Assembly: GCF_019331715.1 (NCBI RefSeq)
Contig: NZ_JAHBBG010000011.1
Location: forward strand, 25,602-89,601
DNA from: Bifidobacterium simiiventris
Lineage (GTDB): Bacteria; Actinomycetota; Actinomycetes; Actinomycetales; Bifidobacteriaceae
Length of the DNA: 64,000 bases
Direction: 5' to 3'
Position 1 is the stretch's first letter, and every line of letters starts with the position of its first letter. The position numbers and the translations under genes were made by a program. This document shows positions 17,454 to 25,261 of this stretch, piece after piece. The notes below the pieces were generated by a model. It was given only the letters and a program-made list of their open reading frames with translations. It searched no databases and was not told where the DNA came from.

Positions 17454-17548
17454 TTGTCATGTCGATTACACGCAGCGAATGAAGCCATCTTCAGACGCCA
17501 ACCGTCACGCAAGATGCCTCCGTCCGATCCGCTCGGTCGACATGACAA
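17454..17548. repeat. Degenerate TGTCATTTCGACCGAGCG-type element
   Basis: TTGTCATGTCGA at 17454 returns as TCGACATGACAA at 17537-17548, and GCTCGGTCGACATGACA resembles the arm of the dispersed repeat. The interior has diverged. It lies between the LacI and GH43 genes. Confidence 0.6.
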
Positions 17549-17604
17549 ACAAATCCCACATCCAACATACGCAACCACCATCCAACCCAACAAAGGAGTA
17601 ACCA

Positions 17605-18651
17605 ATGACCGAATCCACTCCGAAGACCGAGGCGTATCTCTTCGTTCACTTCATCGGCGACGAGAAGACCCCGACCGACGAACAGCTGTACTTCGCCCTC
17701 AGCCGCGACGGCGTCAAGTGGCACGACCTGCGCCCAGCCGGCAAGCCGGCGCTCACCTGGCTCGGCGGCGAGAAGGGCACGCGTGACCCGCACATCACGC
17801 GCGACCCGAACGGCGGCTTCCACATCGTCGCCACCGACCTGTCCATCCACTACCGCGGCGGCTGGGGCCCGCACGACGGCGCCACCACCAACGGCTCCAC
17901 CGGCCTCGTGATCTGGGACTCCCCCGACCTCGTGCACTGGAGCGAGCCGCGCCTCGTCGACGTCGCCTCGAAGATCCCGGGCGCGGGCATGGCGTGGGCG
18001 CCGGAAGCCAACTGGGACCCGGACAAGCAGCAGTGGATCGTGTTCTGGGCCACCAAGACCAACGTCGACGAACCGGGCAGCCCGCTCAACAACGAGCTCG
18101 GCGACCGCACGAACATGTACTACGCGACCAGCAAGGACCTCGTCACGTTCTCCGACCCGGTCAAGTGGATCGACCGCAAGAACAGCGTGATCGACTCGAC
18201 CATGCTGCGCGACGACGACGGCTGGTGGTACCGCGCGTCCAAGGATTCCGAGATCACGATCGAGCGCACGCGCAACCCGTACGCGAGCGCCTACGAGGTG
18301 CTGCGCACCGACGATCCGAACGCATGGTCGTACGTCGGCTCGCTGACCAGCATCCTCGGCAACGGCCGCTACTCGTGGATGTATCTTGAGGGACCGGAGC
18401 TGTTCCGCTACAACGACGCGGACATCAAGACGATCAACGGCCGCGAGATGAAGTACGGCCTGATGTGCGACCAGTTCGCGGAGGCCAAGGGCTACCTGCC
18501 GTTCCGCTCGGCGAATCTCGCCAGCAACGATCCGGCCGACTGGGCCGTGGCCGACGACATCGACTTCGGCGGGCTGAAGAAGCGTCACGGCGCGATCCTG
18601 CCGATCACCGCCGCCGAATACGACGCGGTCGAGGCCGCGTTCAAGCTCTGA
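17605..18651 (+). CDS. GH43 glycosidase (arabinofuranosidase/xylosidase-like)
   Basis: A 348-residue intracellular five-bladed propeller. Family 43 hallmarks are an Asp in GTRDPHITRDPNG, the WDSPDLVHWSEPRLV strand, and the general acid Glu in MYLEGPELFRYND. The start at 17605 has an AAAGGAG site 12 nt upstream. It is similar in layout to the two GH43 genes at 34887 and 37027 (YLFVHFIGDE here, YLMVHFIED there), so the three are paralogues. In bifidobacteria such enzymes usually remove alpha-L-arabinofuranose or beta-xylose from plant oligosaccharides. It follows a LacI gene and precedes the GH51 arabinofuranosidase, which supports arabinose release, but the linkage is not readable from the sequence. 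Confidence 0.8.
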   Translation: MTESTPKTEAYLFVHFIGDEKTPTDEQLYFALSRDGVKWHDLRPAGKPALTWLGGEKGTRDPHITRDPNGGFHIVATDLSIHYRGGWGPHDGATTNGSTGLVIWDSPDLVHWSEPRLVDVASKIPGAGMAWAPEANWDPDKQQWIVFWATKTNVDEPGSPLNNELGDRTNMYYATSKDLVTFSDPVKWIDRKNSVIDSTMLRDDDGWWYRASKDSEITIERTRNPYASAYEVLRTDDPNAWSYVGSLTSILGNGRYSWMYLEGPELFRYNDADIKTINGREMKYGLMCDQFAEAKGYLPFRSANLASNDPADWAVADDIDFGGLKKRHGAILPITAAEYDAVEAAFKL

Positions 18652-18662
18652 TCCGTCCCCGT

Positions 18663-18717
18663 GAGACGACCGTAACTCAACATCATCGTCATCATCCTGT
18701 TGGGTTACGGTCGTCTC
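18663..18717 (+). terminator. Hairpin terminator after GH43
   Basis: Left arm GAGACGACCGTAACTCAACA and right arm TGTTGGGTTACGGTCGTCTC form a 20-bp stem with one mismatch, 12 bp after the stop. There is no T run. Confidence 0.65.
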
Positions 18718-18822
18718 GCATCACACCGGATCGAGGAGGCAAACTCCGTCACGTCGCCCCCGGTCCGGCACGTTAGGCGCCATGCTCCGCCGTCTGCTTC
18801 ACCAATCACCGCATGACACACG

Positions 18823-18917
18823 TGTCATTTCGACCGAGCGCAGCGAGCGGAGAAATCTCTTATGGCTGATGCACTCGAAAGATTTCTCGACTCGTCTGCG
18901 CCTCGCTCGAAATGACA
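18823..18917. repeat. TGTCATTTCGACCGAGCG inverted-repeat element, copy 3
   Basis: Complete element with left arm TGTCATTTCGACCGAGCG and right arm CGCTCGAAATGACA, in the GH51 upstream region. Read as protein it would give a STERSERRNL-type peptide, a common false extension. Confidence 0.85.
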
Positions 18918-18997
18918 CGACGATCGCGAAGCAAGCAGCGGTAAGCAAGCATAACGATTACCATCATCGATCAAACCCACGCAAAGGAGCATCATTC

Positions 18998-20587
18998 ATG
19001 AGTAACGAAACCACCAATCGCAACGATGCAACCATCAGTCTCGCCGGCACCAAACCGATCGCCGACGTTCCCCGCCGCCTGTTCGGCTCGTTCGTCGAAC
19101 ACCTCGGCCGCTGCGTCTACGGCGGCATCTACGAACCCGACCACCCCACCGCCGACGAAAACGGTTTCCGTCAGGACGTGCTCGATCTCGTCAAAGAACT
19201 CGGTGTGACCTGCGTGCGCTACCCCGGCGGCAATTTCGTCTCCAACTACAACTGGGAGGACGGCACCGGCCCGCGCGAGCAGCGCCCCGTGCGCCGCGAC
19301 CTCGCTTGGCACTGCACCGAAACCAACCAGATGGGCATCGACGACTTCTACCGCTGGAGCCAGAAGTCCGGCACCGAGATCATGCTCGCCGTGAACATGG
19401 GCACGCGCGGCCTCAAGTCGGCGCTCGAGGAGCTCGAGTACGTCAACGGCACGGCCGGCACCGAACTGGCCGACCGGCGCGTGAAGAACGGCATCGAAGA
19501 GCCGATGGACGTGAAGATGTGGTGCATCGGCAACGAGATGGACGGCCCGTGGCAGGTCGGACACATGAGCCCGGACGAGTATGCGGCGGCGGTCGACCGC
19601 GTGGCGCATGCGATGAAGCTGGCAGAATCCGGCCTCGAGCTCGTGGCGTGCGGATCGTCGAACGCGCACATGCCCACGTTCGGCGAATGGGAGCGCAAGG
19701 TGCTCACCAAGGCGTACCGGAACCTCGATTTCGTGTCCGCGCACGCGTACTACATGGACCGCGGCCATCGCACGCATGACGCGGTTGAGCTGCAGGACTT
19801 CCTCGCTTCGGCCGAAGACATGACGTATTTCATCAACACCGTGGCCAAGCAGGCGGATGCCGCGAAGGCTGCGAACAACGGAGACAAGGACATCGCGCTG
19901 TCGTTCGACGAGTGGGGCGTGTGGTACTCCGATGCGTGGAACGAGCAGGAGGATGCGTGGCAGAAGGAGTCCGCGAACGGACTGCATCACGGCACATGGC
20001 CGGTCGCGCCGCACCTGCTCGAGGACATCTACACCGTGGCCGACGCGGTGGTCGAGGGTTCGCTGATGATCACGCTGCTCAAACACTGCGATCGTGTGCG
20101 GTCGGCGTCGCGCGCGCAGCTGGTCAACGTGATCGCGCCGATCATGGCCGAACCGAACGGCGGTCCGGCGTGGAAGCAGACGATCTTCTACCCGTTCGCG
20201 GAGGCGGCCGCGTACGCTCGCGGAGACGTGTACGTGCCGGCGATCGACTCGCCGACCGTGGCGACGAAGTCGTACGGTGACGTGGCGGCGATCGACGCGG
20301 TGGTGACGTGGGATGCGGAGGCGCGTCGCGGACTGCTGCTCGCGGTGAACCGTGATCTCGGCGCGGCGCATGACGTGACCGTCTCGCTCGACGGGCTGGC
20401 CGGCGCGGGCGACGTGACCGTGACGCGCGCGCAGATCCTGCACGACGACAACCCGTACATGCAGAACACGGCCGAGGACCCGACCGCCGTGACGCCGGGC
20501 GAGCTGCCCGTTTCCACGGTGGATGCGGGCACGCTGAGCTTCGCGCTGCCGGCCGTCTCGTGGGCCGCGGTCGAGTTCACCGCGTGA
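18998..20587 (+). CDS. GH51 alpha-L-arabinofuranosidase
   Basis: A 529-residue intracellular arabinofuranosidase of clan GH-A that removes alpha-L-arabinofuranosyl residues from arabino-oligosaccharides. The ATG at 18998 follows an AAAGGAG site by 8 nt. Conserved elements are RLFGSFVEHLGRCVYGGIYE at the N-terminus, RYPGGNFVSNYNWEDGTGP, the acid/base Glu180 in CIGNEMDGPWQ and the nucleophile Glu305 in LSFDEWGVWY. The C-terminal 150 residues form the usual beta-sandwich. Length and motifs are normal for the family. It is transcribed alone after a repeat element and is followed by the six-hairpin array. No operator of the types found elsewhere in the window is obvious upstream. Confidence 0.95.
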   Translation: MSNETTNRNDATISLAGTKPIADVPRRLFGSFVEHLGRCVYGGIYEPDHPTADENGFRQDVLDLVKELGVTCVRYPGGNFVSNYNWEDGTGPREQRPVRRDLAWHCTETNQMGIDDFYRWSQKSGTEIMLAVNMGTRGLKSALEELEYVNGTAGTELADRRVKNGIEEPMDVKMWCIGNEMDGPWQVGHMSPDEYAAAVDRVAHAMKLAESGLELVACGSSNAHMPTFGEWERKVLTKAYRNLDFVSAHAYYMDRGHRTHDAVELQDFLASAEDMTYFINTVAKQADAAKAANNGDKDIALSFDEWGVWYSDAWNEQEDAWQKESANGLHHGTWPVAPHLLEDIYTVADAVVEGSLMITLLKHCDRVRSASRAQLVNVIAPIMAEPNGGPAWKQTIFYPFAEAAAYARGDVYVPAIDSPTVATKSYGDVAAIDAVVTWDAEARRGLLLAVNRDLGAAHDVTVSLDGLAGAGDVTVTRAQILHDDNPYMQNTAEDPTAVTPGELPVSTVDAGTLSFALPAVSWAAVEFTA

Positions 20588-20641
20588 TTCCCGCGATCTG
20601 GGCGCGGCTCCTCTCCCCTAGGGATGCGCTCATCCTCCTCA

Positions 20642-20996
20642 GCGTCCGTTTCCCTCTAATAGGAACACGATCCTAGCGGGAAGCGGACGCAAACTGCCTC
20701 TCCAGCGTCCGCTTCTCCTCAGAGGGAACGCTCTCCTGGGAGAGAACGGACGCCAACCGTCTTTTTGGAGTCCGTTTCCCCCTAGAAGGGGCACCATCCC
20801 AGAAGGAAATGGACGCCCCTCTCAGAGTCCGCTTCTCTCCAGAAGGAACCCGATCCTCACGGGAAACGGACGCGAACCGCCTCTCCAGCGTCCGCTTCCT
20901 CCTAAAAGGAATACCATTCTAGAGGGAAGCGGACTCCAATCGGTCTTCTGCGTCCGTTTTCCTCTAGGAGACCAGTCATCTATGGGAAACGGACGC
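20642..20996. repeat. Array of six tandem palindromic hairpins, about 63-bp period
   Basis: Units lie at 20642-20690, 20705-20753, 20768-20816, 20825-20873, 20888-20936 (49 nt each) and 20950-20996 (47 nt). Each starts G(C/A)GTCCG(C/T)TT and ends AA(A/G/C)(C/T)GGAC(G/T)C. Inner bases vary but keep a CTCTAG/AAGGA-like core. Four spacers of 13-14 nt share an AACYG...TCTYC pattern; one is 8 nt. Confidence 0.9.
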
Positions 20997-21034
20997 AACC
21001 GTACAACCTTCATTTCCCAGATAACTTTCAGACA

Positions 21035-21065
21035 AACCGCACGTTGCGTTATGCAACGTGCGGTT
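21035..21065. terminator. Perfect 13-bp hairpin
   Basis: AACCGCACGTTGC, a 5-nt loop, then GCAACGTGCGGTT. It lies between the hairpin array and the GH36 stop and could end transcripts from either side. Confidence 0.6.
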
Positions 21066-21130
21066 ATATGGGAATCACGGCCGAACAAGCCGCGACAACT
21101 GAAACCTTCTTCTTCTCTTCTCCTTTCTCG

Positions 21131-21166
21131 CGTTGAGGCCCGGTTCACACGAACCGGGCCTCAACG
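21131..21166. terminator. Perfect 16-bp hairpin between GH51 and GH36
   Basis: CGTTGAGGCCCGGTTC, loop ACAC, GAACCGGGCCTCAACG, followed on the plus strand by TTTCT. It is probably the shared terminator of the convergent GH51 and GH36 genes. Confidence 0.75.
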
Positions 21167-21232
21167 TTTCTGGGATCATAGCTCACGAATCACGCGACAG
21201 CACGATGTCGCATGAGCCCACGGGCGAGGGAT

Positions 21233-23896
21233 TCACCGCACGGCAAAGATGCGGGCGGAGGGCCTGGTCGCATCGGATACGGCCAGACGCACGGTGGACG
21301 GGTCGAGCCGTTCAATCGTCCACGGGCGGGCATTCGGCGCATGGTTCGCGACCGCGCCGCCGTTTATACCGTCAGTCGCTCCTTCCGCAGCGTCACCGAT
21401 CGCAGCGCCGGCATCCCGAGCCGTATCCGTCACCGGAGCCGGGAAGATCTGCGTGATCTCGCGGCCTTCCTCGAGCGGCAGATCGATCGACGACGACCCC
21501 GCACGCCGCCATGCAGTAACGTATGCAGTCGCCTCGTTGTCGGCATCGTTTGCAGCAACCGGCGCATACGGTCGCAATCCGGCCACCAGCCAATCGCCGT
21601 CGAAATCGGGCAGCCCGGCCGGCCACCACGGCACCAGCGTCTCCTGACGAGCAAGAATCCGCCGCTGCAACGCCACCGCGTCGCGTACCAGCGCGAGTCG
21701 CGTGTCGTCCATCCGGTTGATGAACCCGGACAGGTACAGGCGCCCCATCACGCCGGCCGCCAACGTGAGCACGGCCGTCTCGTCGTCCATCTCCTGCTGC
21801 GCGTATCCCCAGTTGCCCTGTTGTTCGGGCAGGATCGTGAGCCCCGCACCGGCAGCGATCGCCGCGTAGATCAGCGGATCGCACTGGTCGGACGTCGACT
21901 GCAGGTCGAGCCGGCTCAGCTGCGCGTAATCCGCGCGCATCGCGCCGGAACCACAGTTCTCGATCATCACGTCCGGGTGACGGCGGCGCAGGTCGTCGAG
22001 CCAGTCAAGATACGTACGGCAGTGGTCGAGCAGGCCGGATCCGACCGATTCGGCGTCGCGGTCGGTGCCCGCGCCGGGGATGGTGTTGTAGTCGAACTTG
22101 AAGAACTTCACATCGAAGTCGGCGATGAGCCGGTCGACGGTGCGCGTAACGTGCTCGCGCGCGGCCTGCGAACGGAAGTCGAGCAGGTAACGGCCGGAAT
22201 CGCACACGCGCACGCCGTGGCGGGTGAAGAACGCCTCGTCGGGCAGCGTCGCGGCGAGCGGCGACTTGACGCCGATCACTTCGGGTTCGAGCCACAGGCC
22301 GAGTCCCATGCCCGCTTCGCGGATGCGCGCGGCCAGTCCGGCCAGCCCCTCCTCGCCGAAACGGTTCGTGGATGGCAGCCATTCGCCGACCATGTCCCAC
22401 CAGCCGCCGTCGGTGCTGTCGTACCAGCCCGCGTCGATGCAGAAAATGTCCGCGCCGGCCTTCGCGGCGCCGTCGATGAGCGGCAGTTCCTTCTCGATGC
22501 GCGGGTCGCCGAACAGCGTGTTCATGTAGTCGTTGTACACGACGAGCCCCTGCGTGCGCTCGAATTGCGCGGAACGGCCGAGTTCCGCAGCCTTTGCGGC
22601 GCGCAGGGCGCGGCGTTGCAGGGTCATTTCGGCGACCGCCTGCTGCCAGCCGCCGGACGCGATCGAGAACGAGACTGGCACGGTGGTGCAATCGTTGCCA
22701 TCGCCGAGGTCCGTGGACCACTGGTGATCCTGGTATTCCGGACCGAACGCGGCGACGTGCAGGCCGGGATCGTTTTCGCCGACCTCCCACTCCCACGGGC
22801 CGTTGTGCTCGATCTGCCACATGACGGAGAACGCGGGGACGGCGCCGCCGGCTGCGGAAGTCGCGTTGCCGGCGGCAACGTGTGCGTTCTGACCGTCAGC
22901 AGTAACGTGCGCAGGATCGGTCGTATTGCTCACGTTTGCGACGTGTGCAGCAGTTGACTGCGCGACGGCCGCGTCACGGTCGGCCTCGATGATGCCGGCA
23001 GGCTCGTGCAGTCCGGTCGACCATGTGGACGCCGAACTGCGCACGAACCGCGAGCTGGATTCGCCGGGGTTGATGATCTGGTTGCGGTCGCGCACGGCGG
23101 TCTTGCGCAACGGCGCGCTGTGCCAGTCGTTCTCGACCGCCCACGCGGCATCGCCCCAGAAGATGCGCGACGATTCGACGGTCGCGCCGTTCGCATCCAT
23201 CGGCAACGTGAGGTTCAACGACGAGGCCGACTCGATTGGGAACGTTTGCGGCGAATGCAGGACGGTATATGCGCGTACCGCGGAAATGCCCGGATAGGCC
23301 TCGAACACGGAGGTGACGGTAAGACCGTCGGCATGCGATCCGGAGGTTTCGGCAGTGCTCCCCTGTCCGTCCGCGCCGGCGAGCGTCGCATCGGCAGAAG
23401 CCGCCGAACCGGGATCGATGCTGTCCATCGGACGCCCGCCAGGCTTCAAGCTCTCGTACGACGCAAACTGCGTGATCTCCAGCCGGTACGGCTCACGCGA
23501 ACCGGATTCCGGCTCGCTCGCGCGAGCGCCCACGAACCGCAGCTTCGAGCCGGCCACAGTCAGGATCAATGGCTGACGATTGTCATGCGAACCGGTCGCC
23601 GCCGCACGCACCTCCACGATCGGCCGCGGGTCGCGCTGGAATACGACCGTGCCGCCATCATGCGAGGCCGCGTTGCCTCCCGCGGCAGCCGCGTTGCCGT
23701 CCACAACCGCATCGTCGCCGGCCGGAACAGCCGCACCCGCAGCACCGACTCCCCCGCCCATGCCGCGGCCAGACAACCCGCTCAGCCGCACCGGCTTGTC
23801 GCCGCCCGTCTCGAACGTCATCGTCACCACGCCGTTGCCCCACGCGAACCGTCCGTCCGCATCCGGCACAACCGCGGTCAACCCATCGTCAGTCAT
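21233..23896 (-). CDS. GH36 alpha-galactosidase family enzyme
   Basis: An 887-residue cytoplasmic clan GH-D enzyme, larger than the usual bifidobacterial GH36 of about 750. The start at 23896 has a GGAGT site; longer starts run into the divergent LacI promoter. An N-terminal beta-supersandwich is followed by a TIM barrel with CIDAGWYDSTDGGWWDMVGE, the nucleophile Asp602 in KFFKFDYN, ENCGSGAMR, and the acid/base Asp670 in STSDQCDP. A C-terminal beta domain closes the protein. The excess length comes mainly from Ala/Gly/Asp-rich inserts near residues 50-85, 205-225 and 315-350 that look like disordered loops. The expected activity is removal of alpha-1,6-galactose or a similar sugar. A LacI gene starts 170 bp away on the other strand and may control it. 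Confidence 0.88.
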   Translation of the reverse strand: MTDDGLTAVVPDADGRFAWGNGVVTMTFETGGDKPVRLSGLSGRGMGGGVGAAGAAVPAGDDAVVDGNAAAAGGNAASHDGGTVVFQRDPRPIVEVRAAATGSHDNRQPLILTVAGSKLRFVGARASEPESGSREPYRLEITQFASYESLKPGGRPMDSIDPGSAASADATLAGADGQGSTAETSGSHADGLTVTSVFEAYPGISAVRAYTVLHSPQTFPIESASSLNLTLPMDANGATVESSRIFWGDAAWAVENDWHSAPLRKTAVRDRNQIINPGESSSRFVRSSASTWSTGLHEPAGIIEADRDAAVAQSTAAHVANVSNTTDPAHVTADGQNAHVAAGNATSAAGGAVPAFSVMWQIEHNGPWEWEVGENDPGLHVAAFGPEYQDHQWSTDLGDGNDCTTVPVSFSIASGGWQQAVAEMTLQRRALRAAKAAELGRSAQFERTQGLVVYNDYMNTLFGDPRIEKELPLIDGAAKAGADIFCIDAGWYDSTDGGWWDMVGEWLPSTNRFGEEGLAGLAARIREAGMGLGLWLEPEVIGVKSPLAATLPDEAFFTRHGVRVCDSGRYLLDFRSQAAREHVTRTVDRLIADFDVKFFKFDYNTIPGAGTDRDAESVGSGLLDHCRTYLDWLDDLRRRHPDVMIENCGSGAMRADYAQLSRLDLQSTSDQCDPLIYAAIAAGAGLTILPEQQGNWGYAQQEMDDETAVLTLAAGVMGRLYLSGFINRMDDTRLALVRDAVALQRRILARQETLVPWWPAGLPDFDGDWLVAGLRPYAPVAANDADNEATAYVTAWRRAGSSSIDLPLEEGREITQIFPAPVTDTARDAGAAIGDAAEGATDGINGGAVANHAPNARPWTIERLDPSTVRLAVSDATRPSARIFAVR

Positions 23897-24066
23897 ATGT
23901 ACTCCTTCGTCATATCCACACAACGTCCTTCCCCACGCTACCATCCGGTCACTCACATACACAGCCTCAAACCGCGGCCGACGCGATGGCATAAGATGAA
24001 TCCGGCGGCATGACCGCACCGAATCAGGACGAAGCGCGGCCGGCGACGATCCGGCGGGGAGGCAGC

Positions 24067-25143
24067 ATGGCGACGTTGCGTGACGTGGCGGCACGGGCCG
24101 GGGTGTCGGCGTCGGCGGTGTCGTACATTCTGCGCGGGGACACGCGGTTCCATGCCGAAACGGTCGAGCGTGTGCGGGCGGCGGCGCGCGAGCTCGGATA
24201 TACGGCGAACCTGTCGGCGCGGATTCTGAAAGCCGGACGCAACGGGGTGATCGGCGTGGCGGTGTATGCGCTGGAGGCCGCGCAGCCGATGCGTCTGGCG
24301 GCGGCGATCACGCGGCAGGCCGGCGAGCGCGGATTGCGCGTGATCGTTCAGGAGACGGCCAATTCGCGCGAGGGTGAACTGCAAACGTTGGAGCGCACGA
24401 CGAGCCAGTTCTGCGATGGCTTGATATTCAGTCCGGCGAAGGTGTCGGCGGAGGAGATCAAGTCGCATATCGGTACGAAACCGATGGTGTGGTGCGAGGA
24501 TTTTTCGGACGAGCCGCTGTTCGACGCGGTGGTGACGCCGAGTTTTACGGGGGCGCGTGACGCGGTGCGGCACCTGATTGCGGCCGGCTGCCGGCGGATC
24601 GGGATTCTCGGTATCGGTGTGCGTGCGGATGCGCCGGGCGAGGCGCGTTCGGTCGTGTTTGCGAAGGATGGCAATTCCGCGTTCCGCACGCAGCGGCTGC
24701 ACGGGGCTTTGGCGGCGTTGGACGAAGCCGGCATCACGTTCGAGCCGGGCTTGGCGATCGACTGTTCGTGGGATTTCGAGGAGGCGCGCAAGGCCGCGCA
24801 CCGGCTGGTTGCGCAACGGGCGGATACGGATGGCGGCTTGCCGGTCGATGGCCTGTTCTGCCTGAACGACGTGATGGCGATGGGCGCCGCGCGTGGGTTC
24901 GCGGATTGCGGCGTGCGCGTACCGGCTGACGTGGCGATCATCGGGTTCGACGGGATTCGAGAGACGGCGTACACGTCGCCGTCGATCAGCACGATCGCCA
25001 TCGACTACGACGACTACGCCCGCAAGGCGCTTGACCTGCTCATCTCGCGCATCGATCATCCCGGTGACGAGGACGGGTCACCGACCCCGCGCCGACTGGT
25101 CGCGGACTACCGCATCGTCCAGCGCGAATCCACCGCGCGCTGA
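24067..25143 (+). CDS. LacI-family transcriptional regulator next to GH36
   Basis: A 358-residue repressor starting at 24067 behind a GGGGAGG site. The helix-turn-helix is TLRDVAARAGVSASAVSYIL. Its recognition helix S-A-S-A-V-S differs from all the other LacI proteins in the window, so it should read a different operator. Hinge NLSARILKAGRNG and effector-domain segments CLNDVMAMGAARGF and IIGFDGIRET are intact. It is divergent from GH36 (start 23896) and convergent with GH120. I could not find a clear palindrome in the 170-bp gap; its operator may be imperfect. Confidence 0.88.
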   Translation: MATLRDVAARAGVSASAVSYILRGDTRFHAETVERVRAAARELGYTANLSARILKAGRNGVIGVAVYALEAAQPMRLAAAITRQAGERGLRVIVQETANSREGELQTLERTTSQFCDGLIFSPAKVSAEEIKSHIGTKPMVWCEDFSDEPLFDAVVTPSFTGARDAVRHLIAAGCRRIGILGIGVRADAPGEARSVVFAKDGNSAFRTQRLHGALAALDEAGITFEPGLAIDCSWDFEEARKAAHRLVAQRADTDGGLPVDGLFCLNDVMAMGAARGFADCGVRVPADVAIIGFDGIRETAYTSPSISTIAIDYDDYARKALDLLISRIDHPGDEDGSPTPRRLVADYRIVQRESTAR

Positions 25144-25261
25144 TCGCACACCGATACTCGTCAGGTATCTGTTTCGGTCACGGGATGGCGAATCAACCGT
25201 GTATGCCATCCCGTGCCTCACACTCATACAAGCGTCACGCCGATCGACGTGATCGCACACG

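Larger units (their letters stand above)
18652..18997. other. 346-bp intergenic region with terminator and repeat
   Basis: It holds the hairpin at 18663-18717 behind GH43, a full TGTCATTTCGACCGAGCG repeat (18823-18917) and about 80 bp of presumed GH51 promoter. An open frame can be read through the repeat into GH51, but it is not a credible N-terminal extension. Confidence 0.7.
20588..21232. other. 645-bp intergenic region: tandem hairpin array and two terminators
   Basis: No protein gene. After GH51 there are six tandem 47-49 nt palindromic units (20642-20996), a 13-bp perfect hairpin (21035-21065), a pyrimidine-rich stretch and a 16-bp perfect hairpin (21131-21166). The GH36 gene ends at 21233 on the other strand. 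Confidence 0.85.

Noticed and set aside
18782..18997. N-terminal extension of GH51 containing STERSERRNL
   Set aside because: The peptide is a translation of the dispersed DNA repeat. The ATG at 18998 has a strong ribosome-binding site and the family N-terminus.
20642..20996. CRISPR array
   Set aside because: The regular units are palindromic and variable, while the gaps are short (8-14 nt) and themselves related. CRISPR spacers should be longer and unique. No cas genes are near.
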